Below, piece after piece: positions 1-11,312 of a stretch of 64,000 nucleotides of DNA. Under the pieces are notes generated by a model. The model did no database searches. It saw only the letters and a program-made list of their open reading frames with translations, and had not been told where the DNA came from. The translations under genes were made by a program, and so were the position numbers. The stretch comes from DATJKD01 sp963728295 (GTDB lineage: Bacteria; Pseudomonadota; Gammaproteobacteria; Steroidobacterales; Steroidobacteraceae): NCBI GenBank assembly GCA_963728295.1, contig CAVSKB010000019.1, positions 620,001 through 684,000 of the forward strand, in the 5' to 3' direction. Every line of letters begins with the position of its first letter. The first letter of the stretch is position 1.

Positions 1-1194
1 CAGATCGTAGGCGCGAGCCGCTCGCCCGCCACCGCGAGCGCATCCTGGTGGTCGGAGCCCGGCTCGAAATCCGAGTACGGCAGGCTCATCAACTTGAGCC
101 AGGAACGCACGGCAGCGGGCACCGGGAAGACCTCGCCGAACGGCACGAGCCTGCGCTTCGCGTACCACTGCTCGATTCCCGGCTGCTCCGGGTTCCAGGC
201 GACCATCGCGTTGTAGTAGGCATCGGTCGCGGCGTCGTTGCGAATCAGGCCCATGATGAGCGCTGTTCCGCTCGCGGCCGCCTCGGCGCGCACGCTGGCG
301 AGGAATTCGCCGAGATCGGCGGCCAGCGCCGGTATCGAGGCCTCGGGCCACACGACGAGATCCACTCCGAAGTACGGTCGCGACAGTCCCAGGTACAGAC
401 GCTCGGTGCGCTCGAGCTGGCCGGTCTCCCACTTCATTGTCTGCGGGACCGCGCCCTGCACCAGCGCGACGGAGAGGACCGTGTCACGCGGCTCGGTCCA
501 CTCGATGCGTGTCAGCCACGCGCCGACGCCCCACATCACCACCATGGACGAGACGGCGACGATGCGCGAGACACGCGTCCCGAGGAAGAGCGTCACGATT
601 GCACCCGCCGAGATCGCCACGGCAAGCCCGACGCCATAGACCCCGAGCACCGGCGCGTAACCGCGGAGCGGCGTGTCGACGTGAGCATAGCCGAGCGACA
701 GCCACGGAAAGCCCGAGAAAAGCCAGCCGCGCACCCATTCGATCAGGACCCAGCCCGCGGGCACCAGGATCATCCAGCGCGCGATACCGCTGCGCGGCGC
801 GTAGCGCGCCACCGCCCAGCCGAGACATGCGCGTGTAGGCGCCCATGATCACGACCAGCCCAAGCATCAGGAAGATCGCCACCGGCAGCGGCGCGTGACC
901 GATCTCGTGGACGCTGTGATAGAGCCAGTAGGTACCGGCCAGAAAGGTGCCCCCGGTAAAAAGGGCGCCGCGCCACGCCGCCTCGCGCGGCGCCGCGTCG
1001 TGCCAGAGCAGGATGAGCAGTGCGGGACAGGCGATGCTCAGGACGGCGAATCCGATCGGCGCGAATGCCGCCGCGAGCGCGAGCCCGCTCGCAAGCGCGA
1101 CCCACCGCCCGCGACGTCCGAGGACGTCGAGCAGAGGTCCCACGCGGCGGGGTGCGATCGCCGCCGGGGCCACGCTGCCGCCGCTGCGATTCAC
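1..1194 (-). CDS. lnt: Apolipoprotein N-acyltransferase (partial, frameshifted)
   Basis: Lnt catalyses the last step of lipoprotein maturation, acylating the N-terminal cysteine of apolipoproteins in the inner membrane. About 398 codons are present and the 3' end runs off the left edge. The first half is hydrophobic (several membrane segments). A nitrilase domain follows, with VVWPEAS (catalytic Glu) and YAKRRLVPFGE (catalytic Lys). The catalytic Cys of the Glu-Lys-Cys triad should lie just past position 1. The start is GTG, sharing GTGA with the corC stop. The frame breaks at about 822-836: GAYTR is followed, one frame over, by LGWAVARYAPRSGIARW, which fits one extra base in a GCGC-rich stretch. 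It is the last visible gene of the miaB-phoH-ybeY-corC-lnt operon. The family call is firm; whether the frameshift is real is unknown. Confidence 0.9.
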
Positions 1195-2048
1195 TCCGCC
1201 CGCTTGAGGTCGATGTCGCGCGGCGTCGTCACGCGCAGTGTCTCGATGCGCCGCCGGTCGGCACGCAACACCTTGAGCTCGAGACCACCGAGCTCGATCG
1301 CCTCGCCGCGCCTCGGCATGCGTCCGAGCTCGTGCAGCACCAGCCCTCCGATCGTGTCCGCCTCCTCGTCCGAGAAGCGGGTGTCGAAGACGTCGTTGAA
1401 CTCCTCGATCCGCGTCAGCGCCGGCACGGCGAACGTTCGCTCCGCTTCCTTGTGTATGCCCTCCACCTCGTCGACGTCGTACTCGTCGCCGATGTCGCCG
1501 ACGATCTGCTCCAGCACGTCCTCGATGGTAAGCAGTCCCGATACACCGCCGTATTCGTCCACGACGATCGCCATGTGGTTGTGGCTGTTGCGAAACTCCC
1601 TGAGGAGTACGTTCAGCCGCTTGCTCTCGGGGATGAACACCGCGGGCCGGAGACATTCGCGGATGTCGAAGCTCGCGGCAGAGTCTTCGGCGAAATACCG
1701 CAACAGGTCCTTCGCAAGCAGGATCCCGACCACCTCGTCGCGATCCTCGCCGACCACCGGGAAGCGCGAATGACCGGACTCGATCACGGTCGGCAGGATC
1801 TTCTCCGGCGGGTCTTCGCGCTGCACGACGACCATCTGCGCGCGCGGCACCATGACGTCGCGGACCTGGATGGCCGAGACCTGCAGCACGCCCTCCATCA
1901 TCGACAGCACGTCGGCCTCGATGAGGCCGCGATCCTTCGCGTCCGCCAGCACGTCGGAAAGCTGCTCGATGTCGCGCGGTTCGCCGGACAGCGATTCCAC
2001 CAGGCGTCGCAGCCAGCTGCCCTGGCCCGCAGGTCGATCGTCGTTCAT
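1191..2048 (-). CDS. corC: CorC/YbeX CBS-domain protein
   Basis: This 285-residue protein belongs to the CorC/YbeX family, linked to Mg2+/Co2+ homeostasis and, in E. coli, to ribosome metabolism. It has an N-terminal helical region (1-60), a CBS pair (about 65-190, with VRDVMVPRAQM and HSRFPVVGEDRDEVVGI) and a C-terminal CorC/HlyC transporter-associated domain (about 205-285). No membrane segment is seen, so it is the soluble, cytoplasmic form. ATG overlaps the ybeY stop as ATGA and its stop overlaps the lnt GTG, indicating tight translational coupling in the conserved ybeZ-ybeY-ybeX-lnt order. The exact biochemical role is unsettled in the family. Confidence 0.93.
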   Translation of the reverse strand: MNDDRPAGQGSWLRRLVESLSGEPRDIEQLSDVLADAKDRGLIEADVLSMMEGVLQVSAIQVRDVMVPRAQMVVVQREDPPEKILPTVIESGHSRFPVVGEDRDEVVGILLAKDLLRYFAEDSAASFDIRECLRPAVFIPESKRLNVLLREFRNSHNHMAIVVDEYGGVSGLLTIEDVLEQIVGDIGDEYDVDEVEGIHKEAERTFAVPALTRIEEFNDVFDTRFSDEEADTIGGLVLHELGRMPRRGEAIELGGLELKVLRADRRRIETLRVTTPRDIDLKRAE

Positions 2049-2560
2049 GCGCGCGAGGTCACCACCCTGAGGTAAGGATTCTGATACCCGAAAGCCCGAA
2101 GGATTTCCACTTCGGCCCGTTCCATCCGCCGCGCTTCACGGTCGACCCGGTGGTCGTAGCCGGCCAGGTGCAGCACGCCGTGCACGACCATGTGCGCCCA
2201 GTGCTCGGCGAGGGTCTTGTCCTGCGCGCGTGCCTCCCGGGCCACGACCGGTGCGCAGATCGCGAGGTCGCCGAGCGCGCCGTCACGCGCCCGCTCCTGC
2301 GGCGACGCGGGGAACGACAGTACGTTGGTCGGCGCGTCCTTGCCGCGGAAACTGCGATTCAGGCGTCGGCTCTCTGCAGTGCCGACGATCCGGATGCAGA
2401 TCCGCGCCGCGGTCGTGTGCGACCGCGGCGCCTGAGCTGTCGATGCATAGGCGCCGCGCGCCCAGCGCCGGAGCGCTGCTTCGCCCGGTACCCAGGGGCG
2501 TCGAGCGGCGAACTGCGTCTCGACCCGAAGCGCGGCCGCTGCCGTGGAAGCCGCGCTCAC
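2045..2560 (-). CDS. ybeY: Endoribonuclease YbeY
   Basis: YbeY is a zinc-dependent RNase needed for 16S rRNA 3'-end maturation and 70S ribosome quality control. The 171-residue product carries the signature HGVLHLAGYDH, whose three metal-binding histidines are H127, H131 and H137. The conserved NRSFRGKDAPTNVLSFP block is at about 68-84. The N-terminus (about 45 residues) is longer and more Ala-rich than in E. coli. The start is GTG, sharing GTGA with the end of the phoH-like gene; the stop shares ATGA with corC. This places it in a fully overlapping translationally coupled series. Confidence 0.95.
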   Translation of the reverse strand: MSAASTAAAALRVETQFAARRPWVPGEAALRRWARGAYASTAQAPRSHTTAARICIRIVGTAESRRLNRSFRGKDAPTNVLSFPASPQERARDGALGDLAICAPVVAREARAQDKTLAEHWAHMVVHGVLHLAGYDHRVDREARRMERAEVEILRAFGYQNPYLRVVTSRA

Positions 2561-3552
2561 GGCGCGTCCGGCGCGCTGTCGGTGTCGCGCTCGTAGGCGA
2601 GCACGATGCGCTGCACCAGCGGATGGCGGACGACGTCGCGGGCGCTGAAGAACGTGAAGGCCACGCCTTCGACGTCACGCAGCACGTCGATGACGTGCTT
2701 GAGCCCCGAGCGCTGCTGTCGCGGCAGGTCGATCTGGGTAATGTCACCCGTCACGACCGTCCTGGAGCCGAAGCCGATCCGCGTGAGGAACATCTTCATC
2801 TGCTCGACGGTGGTGTTCTGCGCCTCGTCGAGGATGATGAACGAATCGTTGAGCGAGCGGCCCCGCATGAACGCGAGCGGCGCGACCTCGATGACCTGAC
2901 GCTCGATCGCGCGCGCGACGCGGTCGAACCCCAGCATCTCGTAGAGCGCGTCGTACATCGGCCGCAGATACGGATCGACCTTCTGAGCCATGTCGCCGGG
3001 CAGGAACCCCAGCCGCTCGCCCGCCTCCACCGCAGGGCGAACCAGTACGATGCGCCGCACTTTCGCGCTTTGCAGCGCCTCGACAGCGCTCGCGACCGCG
3101 AGATAGGTCTTGCCGGTGCCCGCCGGGCCGATCCCGAAGGTGAGGTCGACAGTCCTGATCTGATCGAGGTACCGCCGCTGATTCGGGCCACGCCCGCGGA
3201 TCGCGCCGCGCTGAGTATGGACCTCAACTTCGCCTGCGGGCCCGACAGCCGGCACCTCGCCTGCGTCCTCGGACTGCGGGAAGCCGAGCTCCTGCACGCT
3301 CAGGTGCACGCGCTCGGGCGTCATCGGCTCGCTGGCTGAAAGCTCGAACATGCGACGCAGCACCGCCTCTGCGCGCGCAAGCGGTCCCGACGGGCCCGAG
3401 AGCTGCAGCCGGTGACCACGGCGCCGCACGTCGACTCCCAGTCGCTCCTCGACGTGGCGCAGGTTCTGCTCCATCGGCCCCGCGAAGTTGGCGAGCCAGT
3501 CGTTGTCAGCCTCCGCAAGCGAGATCTCGCGCTGTTCCGGAGGATCGTTCAA
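2557..3552 (-). CDS. ybeZ: PhoH-like ATPase (YbeZ)
   Basis: PhoH-family P-loop ATPase/putative RNA helicase, usually encoded with YbeY and thought to assist it in RNA metabolism. The product is about 331 residues. An N-terminal KH-like region (30-90) precedes Walker A GPAGTGKT (about 142-149) and Walker B FIILDEAQN (about 238-246); TGDITQIDLP follows. I chose the TTG at 3552 because the reading from there, LNDPPEQREISLAEADN, matches the family N-terminus (compare REITLEPADN in YbeZ). The frame stays open upstream only through miaB shadow sequence, and the next ATG (MEQNLRH) would remove conserved residues. The gene overlaps the 3' end of miaB by 47 bp. Confidence 0.93.
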   Translation of the reverse strand: MNDPPEQREISLAEADNDWLANFAGPMEQNLRHVEERLGVDVRRRGHRLQLSGPSGPLARAEAVLRRMFELSASEPMTPERVHLSVQELGFPQSEDAGEVPAVGPAGEVEVHTQRGAIRGRGPNQRRYLDQIRTVDLTFGIGPAGTGKTYLAVASAVEALQSAKVRRIVLVRPAVEAGERLGFLPGDMAQKVDPYLRPMYDALYEMLGFDRVARAIERQVIEVAPLAFMRGRSLNDSFIILDEAQNTTVEQMKMFLTRIGFGSRTVVTGDITQIDLPRQQRSGLKHVIDVLRDVEGVAFTFFSARDVVRHPLVQRIVLAYERDTDSAPDAP

Positions 3553-4888
3553 GCAACACTCCGCGCCGGCTCGGCGAGCCTTCCCGCAGCGAATTGGGCA
3601 TCGCTTCGGTGATCTCGACGTCGACGTAACGGTCGACAAGCGCGGAAGGTCCGTCGAAGTTGACCCAGCGGTTGTTGCTGGTGCGACCCGCCAGCTGGCG
3701 CGCGTCGCGGCGTGCCGGGCGCTCGACCAGCACGCGCTGCACGGTGCCGACCATCGCACGGGCGTAGCGCAAGGACTGCTCGCCGATCAACGCCTGCAGC
3801 CGCTCGAGCCGCTGCTGCTTCTCATCGTGCGTCACGTCGTCCGGCAGCGCGGCCGCGGGCGTCCCGGGACGGCGGCTGTAGATGAAGCTGTACGCCTGGT
3901 CGAAGCCGACGTCCGCGATCAAGTCCAGGGTGCCCTGGAAGTCGCGCTCGGTCTCTCCGGGATAGCCCACGATGAAATCGCTCGACAGGCTGATGTCCGG
4001 TCGCACCTCGCGCAGCCGGCGGAGCTTCTGCTTGTACTCGAGGACGGTGTGTCCGCGCTTCATCAGCGCGAGTACGCGATCCGAGCCGCTCTGCACCGGC
4101 AGGTGCAGATAGTTCGCGAGCTTCGGCACGTCGCGGAAAGCCTCGACCAGGTTGTCGCGGAACTCAACCGGATGCGACGTCGTGAAACGGATACGCTCGA
4201 CCCCGGGCACCTCGGCGACGAAATAGATGAGCGCGGCGAGATCGGCGTGGCCGCCGCCCGCCATCGTGCCGCGGTAGGCGTTTACGTTCTGACCGAGCAG
4301 CGTGACCTCGCTGACCCCTTGCGCGGCGAGACGCCTGAGCTCTTCGAGCACCTGCTCGAGCGGCCGGCTGACTTCCTCGCCGCGTGTGTACGGCACGACG
4401 CAGAAGGTGCAGTACTTGCTGCAGCCTTCCATCACCGAGACGAACGCCGTTGCTCCCCGGGCCTGCGGTTCTGGCAGGCGGTCGAACTTCTCGATCTCCG
4501 GAAAGCTCACGTCGACGACGGGGCGTCCCTTCGCGCGGAGCTCATCGATCATCGCGGGCAGCCGGTGCAGCGTCTGCGGGCCGAAGACGAGATCGACGAA
4601 GGGCGCGCGCTCGGTCAGCCCCACGCCTTCCTGGCTCGCGACGCAGCCGCCGACGCCGATGATCACGTCGGGTCGTCGCGTCTTGATCTCGCGCCAGCGT
4701 CCGAGCTGCGAGAAGACCTTCTCCTGCGCCTTTTCGCGCACCGAGCAGGTGTTGAGCAGCAGCAGGTCCGCGTCCTCGGGCGTGTCGGTGGGCTCGTAGC
4801 CACCCGATTCGCGCAGTACGTCCACCATACGGGCGGAGTCGTACTCGTTCATCTGGCAGCCAAAGGTTTTCAGATAGACGCGCGGCAT
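3506..4888 (-). CDS. miaB: tRNA-2-methylthio-N6-dimethylallyladenosine synthase MiaB
   Basis: MiaB is a radical-SAM methylthiotransferase that converts i6A37 to ms2i6A37 in tRNAs reading UNN codons. The 460-residue protein starts MPRVYLKTFGC. The auxiliary Fe-S cluster cysteines are C11, C48 (NTCSV) and C82 (VGGC). The radical-SAM motif is CSKYCTFC (around 155-162), and a TRAM RNA-binding domain (about 375-440) ends in EITEAMPNSL. An in-frame extension upstream of 4888 exists but does not resemble the family. It heads the miaB-phoH-ybeY-corC-lnt series, and its last 47 bp overlap the chosen phoH start. Confidence 0.96.
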   Translation of the reverse strand: MPRVYLKTFGCQMNEYDSARMVDVLRESGGYEPTDTPEDADLLLLNTCSVREKAQEKVFSQLGRWREIKTRRPDVIIGVGGCVASQEGVGLTERAPFVDLVFGPQTLHRLPAMIDELRAKGRPVVDVSFPEIEKFDRLPEPQARGATAFVSVMEGCSKYCTFCVVPYTRGEEVSRPLEQVLEELRRLAAQGVSEVTLLGQNVNAYRGTMAGGGHADLAALIYFVAEVPGVERIRFTTSHPVEFRDNLVEAFRDVPKLANYLHLPVQSGSDRVLALMKRGHTVLEYKQKLRRLREVRPDISLSSDFIVGYPGETERDFQGTLDLIADVGFDQAYSFIYSRRPGTPAAALPDDVTHDEKQQRLERLQALIGEQSLRYARAMVGTVQRVLVERPARRDARQLAGRTSNNRWVNFDGPSALVDRYVDVEITEAMPNSLREGSPSRRGVLLERSSGTARDLACGG

Positions 4889-5068
4889 CCCTTGGATTCG
4901 GTGCAGGATCAATAGCTTGGATCCCCGATGGCGCGGTCCTGGCGGCCTCCGGGGCCGCCTATCGTAGACGGAGGCGGGCAGCCTTGTCCGCCCCGCGGCG
5001 CGAGCGGCTACCCGACCGGACCGCAATAGCGATCCGGCCGGGTACGAAATCCACGTGAATTCCGTGGG
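4889..5068. other. ada-miaB intergenic region with inverted repeats
   Basis: These 180 bp separate the end of ada from the start of miaB. A short hairpin, CCACG/CGTGG with a 7-nt loop (5051-5067), begins directly after the ada stop and is followed on the minus strand by ATTTCG, so it may be a weak terminator. A second imperfect repeat lies around 5018-5040 (CCGGACCGC / GCGATCCGG). A third, GGCGGCC/GGCCGCC (4941-4959), sits in the presumed miaB leader. A TACGAT-like -10 (about 4963-4968, minus strand) could serve miaB, but I see no good -35. Confidence 0.4.
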
Positions 5069-6196
5069 TTACGCGGCGCCGGCGCGGCCTGGGCTACGCT
5101 CGACGAGCGCGCGCCCGGAAGCCTGGGCTTCGGCGGCCAGGAGCGCCGCCTTGCGGTGCACGCCCCACCGATAGCCGGACAGCCCCCCGTCGTTTCGCAC
5201 GACCCGGTGGCAGGGAATCGCCACAGCGAGCCGGTTCGCGGCACAGGCCTGCGCGACGGCGCGAACCGCGCGCGGTGCGCCGATACGCCGCGCGATCTCC
5301 GTATAACTCGCCGTCTTGCCCGCGGGAACAGCTCGCAGCGCCTGCCACACGCGCTGCTGGAAGGCGGTGCCGCGCACGTCGAGCGGCAGGTCCAGCCCGA
5401 GCGCAGGTGTCTCTACGAAACCGACGACGCGCGCCACGAGACGCTCGAAGTCCGTGTCGCCACCAATCAGCTCCGCCTTCGGAAACTCGTCCTGCAGGCG
5501 GCGCGCAAGCGTGTCCGGGTCGTCGCCCAGCAGAATCGCGCAAATGCCGCGCTCGCTCGCGGCGACGAGGATGGATCCGAGCGAGCATTCGCCGACGGCA
5601 AACCGGATCCGCATTGCAGCGCCGCCAGCGCGATAGGCAGACGGCGTCATTCCGAGACGCGCATCGGTCTCCGCATAGAACCGGCCGCTCGAGTTGTATC
5701 CAGCGTCGTAGATCGCATCAGTCACGCTGTCTGCGCGGGTGAGCTCTCTGCGCGCACGACCGGCGCGCTGCGCCTGCGCGTACGCACGCGGCGTCAGGCC
5801 GGTGACCGCCTTGAAGACGCGATGAAAATGCCAGGCGCTCATACCGGCCGCCGACGCGAGCGATGCCAGCGACGGCACAGTCTCCGCGCTCTCGATCGCG
5901 CGGCAGGCCCGGGTGACCTGCGCCGTGTGCCGCTCGGTCAGGCTCGGACGGTCCGGATGGCAGCGCCGGCAGGGGCGGAAACCGGCGCGCTCGGCCGCCT
6001 CGCGCGTCGCGTGGAACTGGACGTTTTCCGGGCGCGCGCGCCGCGATGCGCAGGAGGGCCGGCAATACACCCCGGTCGTGCGCACCGAGTATACGAATTG
6101 TCCGTCCGCTGCTGCGTCGCGGGCGACCACGGTCGCCCAGCGCGGATCCGCGACGACACTGCGGGCAAGTTCTGCGTTGCGTTCGGCGATGCTCAT
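5069..6196 (-). CDS. ada: Ada: O6-alkylguanine methyltransferase and adaptive-response regulator
   Basis: Full-length bifunctional Ada of 375 residues. The N-terminal zinc domain has C45, C49, C76 and C79 (GVYCRPSC and PCRRC); methyl transfer to the first of these from phosphotriesters turns Ada into an activator. An AraC-type helix-turn-helix region follows (about 90-185, LASAAGMSAWHFHRVFK). The C-terminal O6-methylguanine methyltransferase domain has acceptor PCHRV with C329. It acts in the cytoplasm in direct reversal of alkylation damage. In this family ada is autoregulated by methylated Ada; I did not find a clear Ada box upstream. No alkB or alkA is adjacent. Confidence 0.95.
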   Translation of the reverse strand: MSIAERNAELARSVVADPRWATVVARDAAADGQFVYSVRTTGVYCRPSCASRRARPENVQFHATREAAERAGFRPCRRCHPDRPSLTERHTAQVTRACRAIESAETVPSLASLASAAGMSAWHFHRVFKAVTGLTPRAYAQAQRAGRARRELTRADSVTDAIYDAGYNSSGRFYAETDARLGMTPSAYRAGGAAMRIRFAVGECSLGSILVAASERGICAILLGDDPDTLARRLQDEFPKAELIGGDTDFERLVARVVGFVETPALGLDLPLDVRGTAFQQRVWQALRAVPAGKTASYTEIARRIGAPRAVRAVAQACAANRLAVAIPCHRVVRNDGGLSGYRWGVHRKAALLAAEAQASGRALVERSPGRAGAA

Positions 6197-6279
6197 TACC
6201 GTTCCTCGGGATGCCGGATAGGTGCGCGCATTCTGAGGATGGCCCGCCGCCCCGGCATCCCGGGTCTTGCTCCCGAATC

Positions 6280-6729
6280 CTAGAACGGGATGTCGTCGTC
6301 GAACTCGCCCGCGGCCGCGGGCTGCACCGAACGCTCCTGGCTGGGTGCGGCGCGCGGCTCGCTGCGCGGTTCCGCACCCGCGCGGTCACCGGCGCGGCTG
6401 CCGAGCATCTGCATCTCGTTGGCGATGATCTCGGTCGTGTAGCGGTCCTTGCCTTCCTTGTCCTGCCACTTGCGCGTCTTGAGTCGACCCTCGACGTAGA
6501 TCTGCGAGCCCTTGCGCAGATACTCGGCGGCGATCTCGGCCAGGCGGTCGTACATGACGATGCTGTGCCACTCGGTCTGCTCGCGCTGTTCGCCGGTCTG
6601 CTTGTCCTTCCAGCTGTCGGAGGTCGCGAGCCGCAGGTTCGTGACCGCCTTGCCGCTCGGCATGTAGCGTGTCTCCGGGTCCTGCCCGAGGTTGCCGACC
6701 AGAATTACCTTGTTGATGCCGCGTGCCAT
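6280..6729 (-). CDS. ssb: Single-stranded DNA-binding protein
   Basis: The 149-residue SSB binds ssDNA as a tetramer at replication forks and repair sites. The OB fold spans residues 1-110 (MARGINKVILVGNLGQDPE, WHSIVMYDRLAEIAAEYLRK). A short, charged, Pro/Ala-rich linker follows and ends in the acidic tip DDDIPF, which recruits partner proteins. Length is close to the gammaproteobacterial norm, with a rather short linker. In many Gammaproteobacteria ssb lies next to, or divergent from, uvrA. Here both are present, but an ECF sigma/anti-sigma pair lies between them. Confidence 0.97.
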   Translation of the reverse strand: MARGINKVILVGNLGQDPETRYMPSGKAVTNLRLATSDSWKDKQTGEQREQTEWHSIVMYDRLAEIAAEYLRKGSQIYVEGRLKTRKWQDKEGKDRYTTEIIANEMQMLGSRAGDRAGAEPRSEPRAAPSQERSVQPAAAGEFDDDIPF

Positions 6730-6765
6730 GGTGTTGTCCGCCTTACTGAGAAGGTAATTTTACGG

Positions 6766-6786
6766 CACCCGGCGCCGCGCCGGGTG
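6766..6786 (-). terminator. Hairpin between rskA and ssb
   Basis: Perfect 9-bp inverted repeat CACCCGGCG/CGCCGGGTG with a 3-nt loop, lying after the anti-sigma gene on the minus strand. It is followed by CCGTAAAATTACC rather than a run of T, so it may be a weak intrinsic terminator. The TAAAAT just after it (6756-6761) could be the ssb -10. Confidence 0.5.
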
Positions 6787-6828
6787 AGCGAAATGTGGCA
6801 TTGATGGCAAGAAACGCGCCGCTGCCAG

Positions 6829-7572
6829 TCAGGTGCTGGTGATGCTGCCCTTGGCCACGATGGGTCCCGTGGGTACGCCCAGCGGCGCGCCTCCCGGCGG
6901 CTCGAGCGAAATGGCAAGCACCGAGCCCGCGGTCATCGCCCCGCGCAGCTCGGCCGGCACGGAGATCGCGTATGCCTTGTCGGTCGTAACCACGCCCAGC
7001 GAGCGCGGCGCCTCGCCGGCCGGAATCAGCCACAGCTCGGGAACTCGGCCTTCCGCGTCGGGTGCACTCGGAACCGGCACGAGCAGGATCGCCCCGCTCG
7101 TCGTATCGAGTGTTGCAAGATACGCCGGCGTCCCGTCGTCGAAGCTGAGCGTGGTGACCGCGCGCGCAAGCGGAGCCGGCGACACGGGCTGCGGCGCCTC
7201 GCGGGCCGTATAGAGGACCGCCAGCGCCGAGGCCGCCACCACGGCTGCGGCGGCGGCCGCACGCCAGAAGCCGACGCTCTGCCAGAGACCACCGCGGGCA
7301 CCTTCGACGGCGGGCCAGCCCAACTGGCGGCGGATTCGCGGCCAGGCGTGAGGCGGCGGCGGCACCGGCGCGATTGCGGAAAAAAGTCCAGCGAGCCGAC
7401 CCTCCCACGCCGCCACCCGTGCGGCAAAGGCAGGATCCCCGTCGATTCGCGCCTGCGAGCGGCGTCGCTGCACGGTGTCCTGCACACCGAGCGCGTACTC
7501 CGCGGCCTCGAGATCCGGGCCTGGTGGATCGGCGCTGAAATCGTCGCCGGATGTGGGATCAGGCGTGGTCAT
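6829..7572 (-). CDS. Anti-sigma factor, RskA family
   Basis: This 247-residue protein looks like an RskA-type (anti-sigma-K) regulator. A cytoplasmic N-terminal part (1-105) would bind the sigma factor. One membrane segment follows (about 106-128, FWRAAAAAAVVAASALAVLY), then an extracytoplasmic RskA domain (about 135-247) with YLATLDTTSGAILLVPVP and GRVPELWLIPAGEAPRSLGV. Its ATG overlaps the stop of the ECF sigma gene as ATGA, the usual coupling of such pairs. The inducing signal is not evident and no obvious target gene adjoins. Confidence 0.87.
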   Translation of the reverse strand: MTTPDPTSGDDFSADPPGPDLEAAEYALGVQDTVQRRRSQARIDGDPAFAARVAAWEGRLAGLFSAIAPVPPPPHAWPRIRRQLGWPAVEGARGGLWQSVGFWRAAAAAAVVAASALAVLYTAREAPQPVSPAPLARAVTTLSFDDGTPAYLATLDTTSGAILLVPVPSAPDAEGRVPELWLIPAGEAPRSLGVVTTDKAYAISVPAELRGAMTAGSVLAISLEPPGGAPLGVPTGPIVAKGSITST

Positions 7573-8141
7573 GTTTCGAGACAGGTGCGAAGTTGCATGA
7601 GGCCGCGTCGTATCCAGCTCTTGACGGAGCCGAGCGGCGCGCCGATGCGCGCCGCGAGCTCGTCATAGGTCGCGCCATCGAAAAAAGCCGTCCGGATCAG
7701 GTTGCGACGTCGATCGTCGAGCTGTTCCAGGCACCGTTCGAGATGGCTGCGATCGGTGATCGATTCCGCATTCCGCTCGGGCGTCGCACCCGGGTCCGCC
7801 ATGTCCTCGATGGCCTCCAGCGGGGCGCGCGACATCGGCGGTCGCGCCCGTAATCGATCGATCGCCCTGTTCCGTGCGATGGTCGACAGCCACGCAATCG
7901 CCCCGGCACGATCAGGGTCGAACTGTGCTGCGCGATGCCAGATGGTCACGAAGGCGTCCTGCAGCACATCCTCGGCCTCGGCGCGATCGGACAGCACGCG
8001 CAGACAGATGCCGAAGAGCCGGGCGGAAGTCGCCCGATACAGCGCCTCGAAGGCGGTGCGATCCCCGGCCGCGACCTCAGCGACGAGACGATCGAGCGCT
8101 GCATCGCGCTCTGCGGTCGGCCGTGCTTCCGTTTCGGCCAC
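7569..8141 (-). CDS. ECF RNA polymerase sigma factor (SigK-like)
   Basis: A 190-residue group IV sigma factor with region 2 (FEALYRATSARLFGICLRVL, EAEDVLQDAFVTIW, about 28-90) and region 4 (LIRTAFFDGATYDELAARI, about 140-180). I chose GTG at 8141 because an AAAGGAG ribosome-binding site lies at the right distance (8150-8156); the open frame extends further upstream into non-conserved sequence. The paired gene downstream encodes its likely membrane anti-sigma. Transcription is probably autoregulated from the 8142-8448 region, but I cannot identify the ECF promoter with confidence. Confidence 0.9.
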   Translation of the reverse strand: MAETEARPTAERDAALDRLVAEVAAGDRTAFEALYRATSARLFGICLRVLSDRAEAEDVLQDAFVTIWHRAAQFDPDRAGAIAWLSTIARNRAIDRLRARPPMSRAPLEAIEDMADPGATPERNAESITDRSHLERCLEQLDDRRRNLIRTAFFDGATYDELAARIGAPLGSVKSWIRRGLMQLRTCLET

Positions 8142-8448
8142 AAGAGGCACTCCTTTCGGGCCCGGCGTCGAGTGTACCGCCGGTTGTTGCGCAGGTACGG
8201 CGGCGGGTCGTAGAGCCCCGTCGGCCGGGTTTACGACGCACCGTCCTGGCACGCCGCCGATCCTGGGTGCGCCGGCCCACTTGGGCTGACCCGCCGCCAT
8301 GTTGACCGATACGTTGGGTCGCCTTCAGCGGATGCAGCGCAACGCCCGGTCACCGGCGTCCCCAAATCACGACAGCCCTGCTTTGCCTCGCCCGCCGGGC
8401 GCTGGGTATAGTTACTGGTTGGCCGCTAGCGGCCACATTCGAGCCGCC
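8142..8448. other. Divergent control region, ECF sigma / uvrA
   Basis: This 307-bp gene-free stretch separates the divergent ECF sigma gene and uvrA. On the minus strand the sigma gene has a strong AAAGGAG (8150-8156) and a possible TACACT -10 (about 8170-8175) without a good -35. On the plus strand a plausible uvrA promoter lies at 8383-8412, followed by a perfect 14-bp palindrome, GGCCGCTAGCGGCC (8421-8434). I found no CTGT-N8-ACAG LexA box. No additional small gene is convincing. Confidence 0.55.
8383..8412 (+). promoter_or_regulatory. Probable uvrA promoter
   Basis: TTGCCT (8383-8388) and TATAGT (8407-8412) are separated by 18 bp and lie about 37 bp before the uvrA ATG. The match to sigma-70 consensus is moderate. 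Confidence 0.45.
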
Positions 8449-11301
<2,853 letters not shown>

Positions 11302-11312
11302 CCGCGCCGCGT

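Noticed and set aside
4889..5026. A 46-codon extension of MiaB
   Set aside because: It overlaps GC-rich hairpins and does not resemble the family; MPRVYLKTFGC is the normal start.
8421..8434. uvrA palindrome as an SOS box
   Set aside because: It lacks the CTGT-N8-ACAG pattern.
8299..8448. A 50-codon N-terminal extension of UvrA
   Set aside because: Non-conserved and crosses the probable promoter and palindrome; the MDVIRIRGARTHNL start matches the family.
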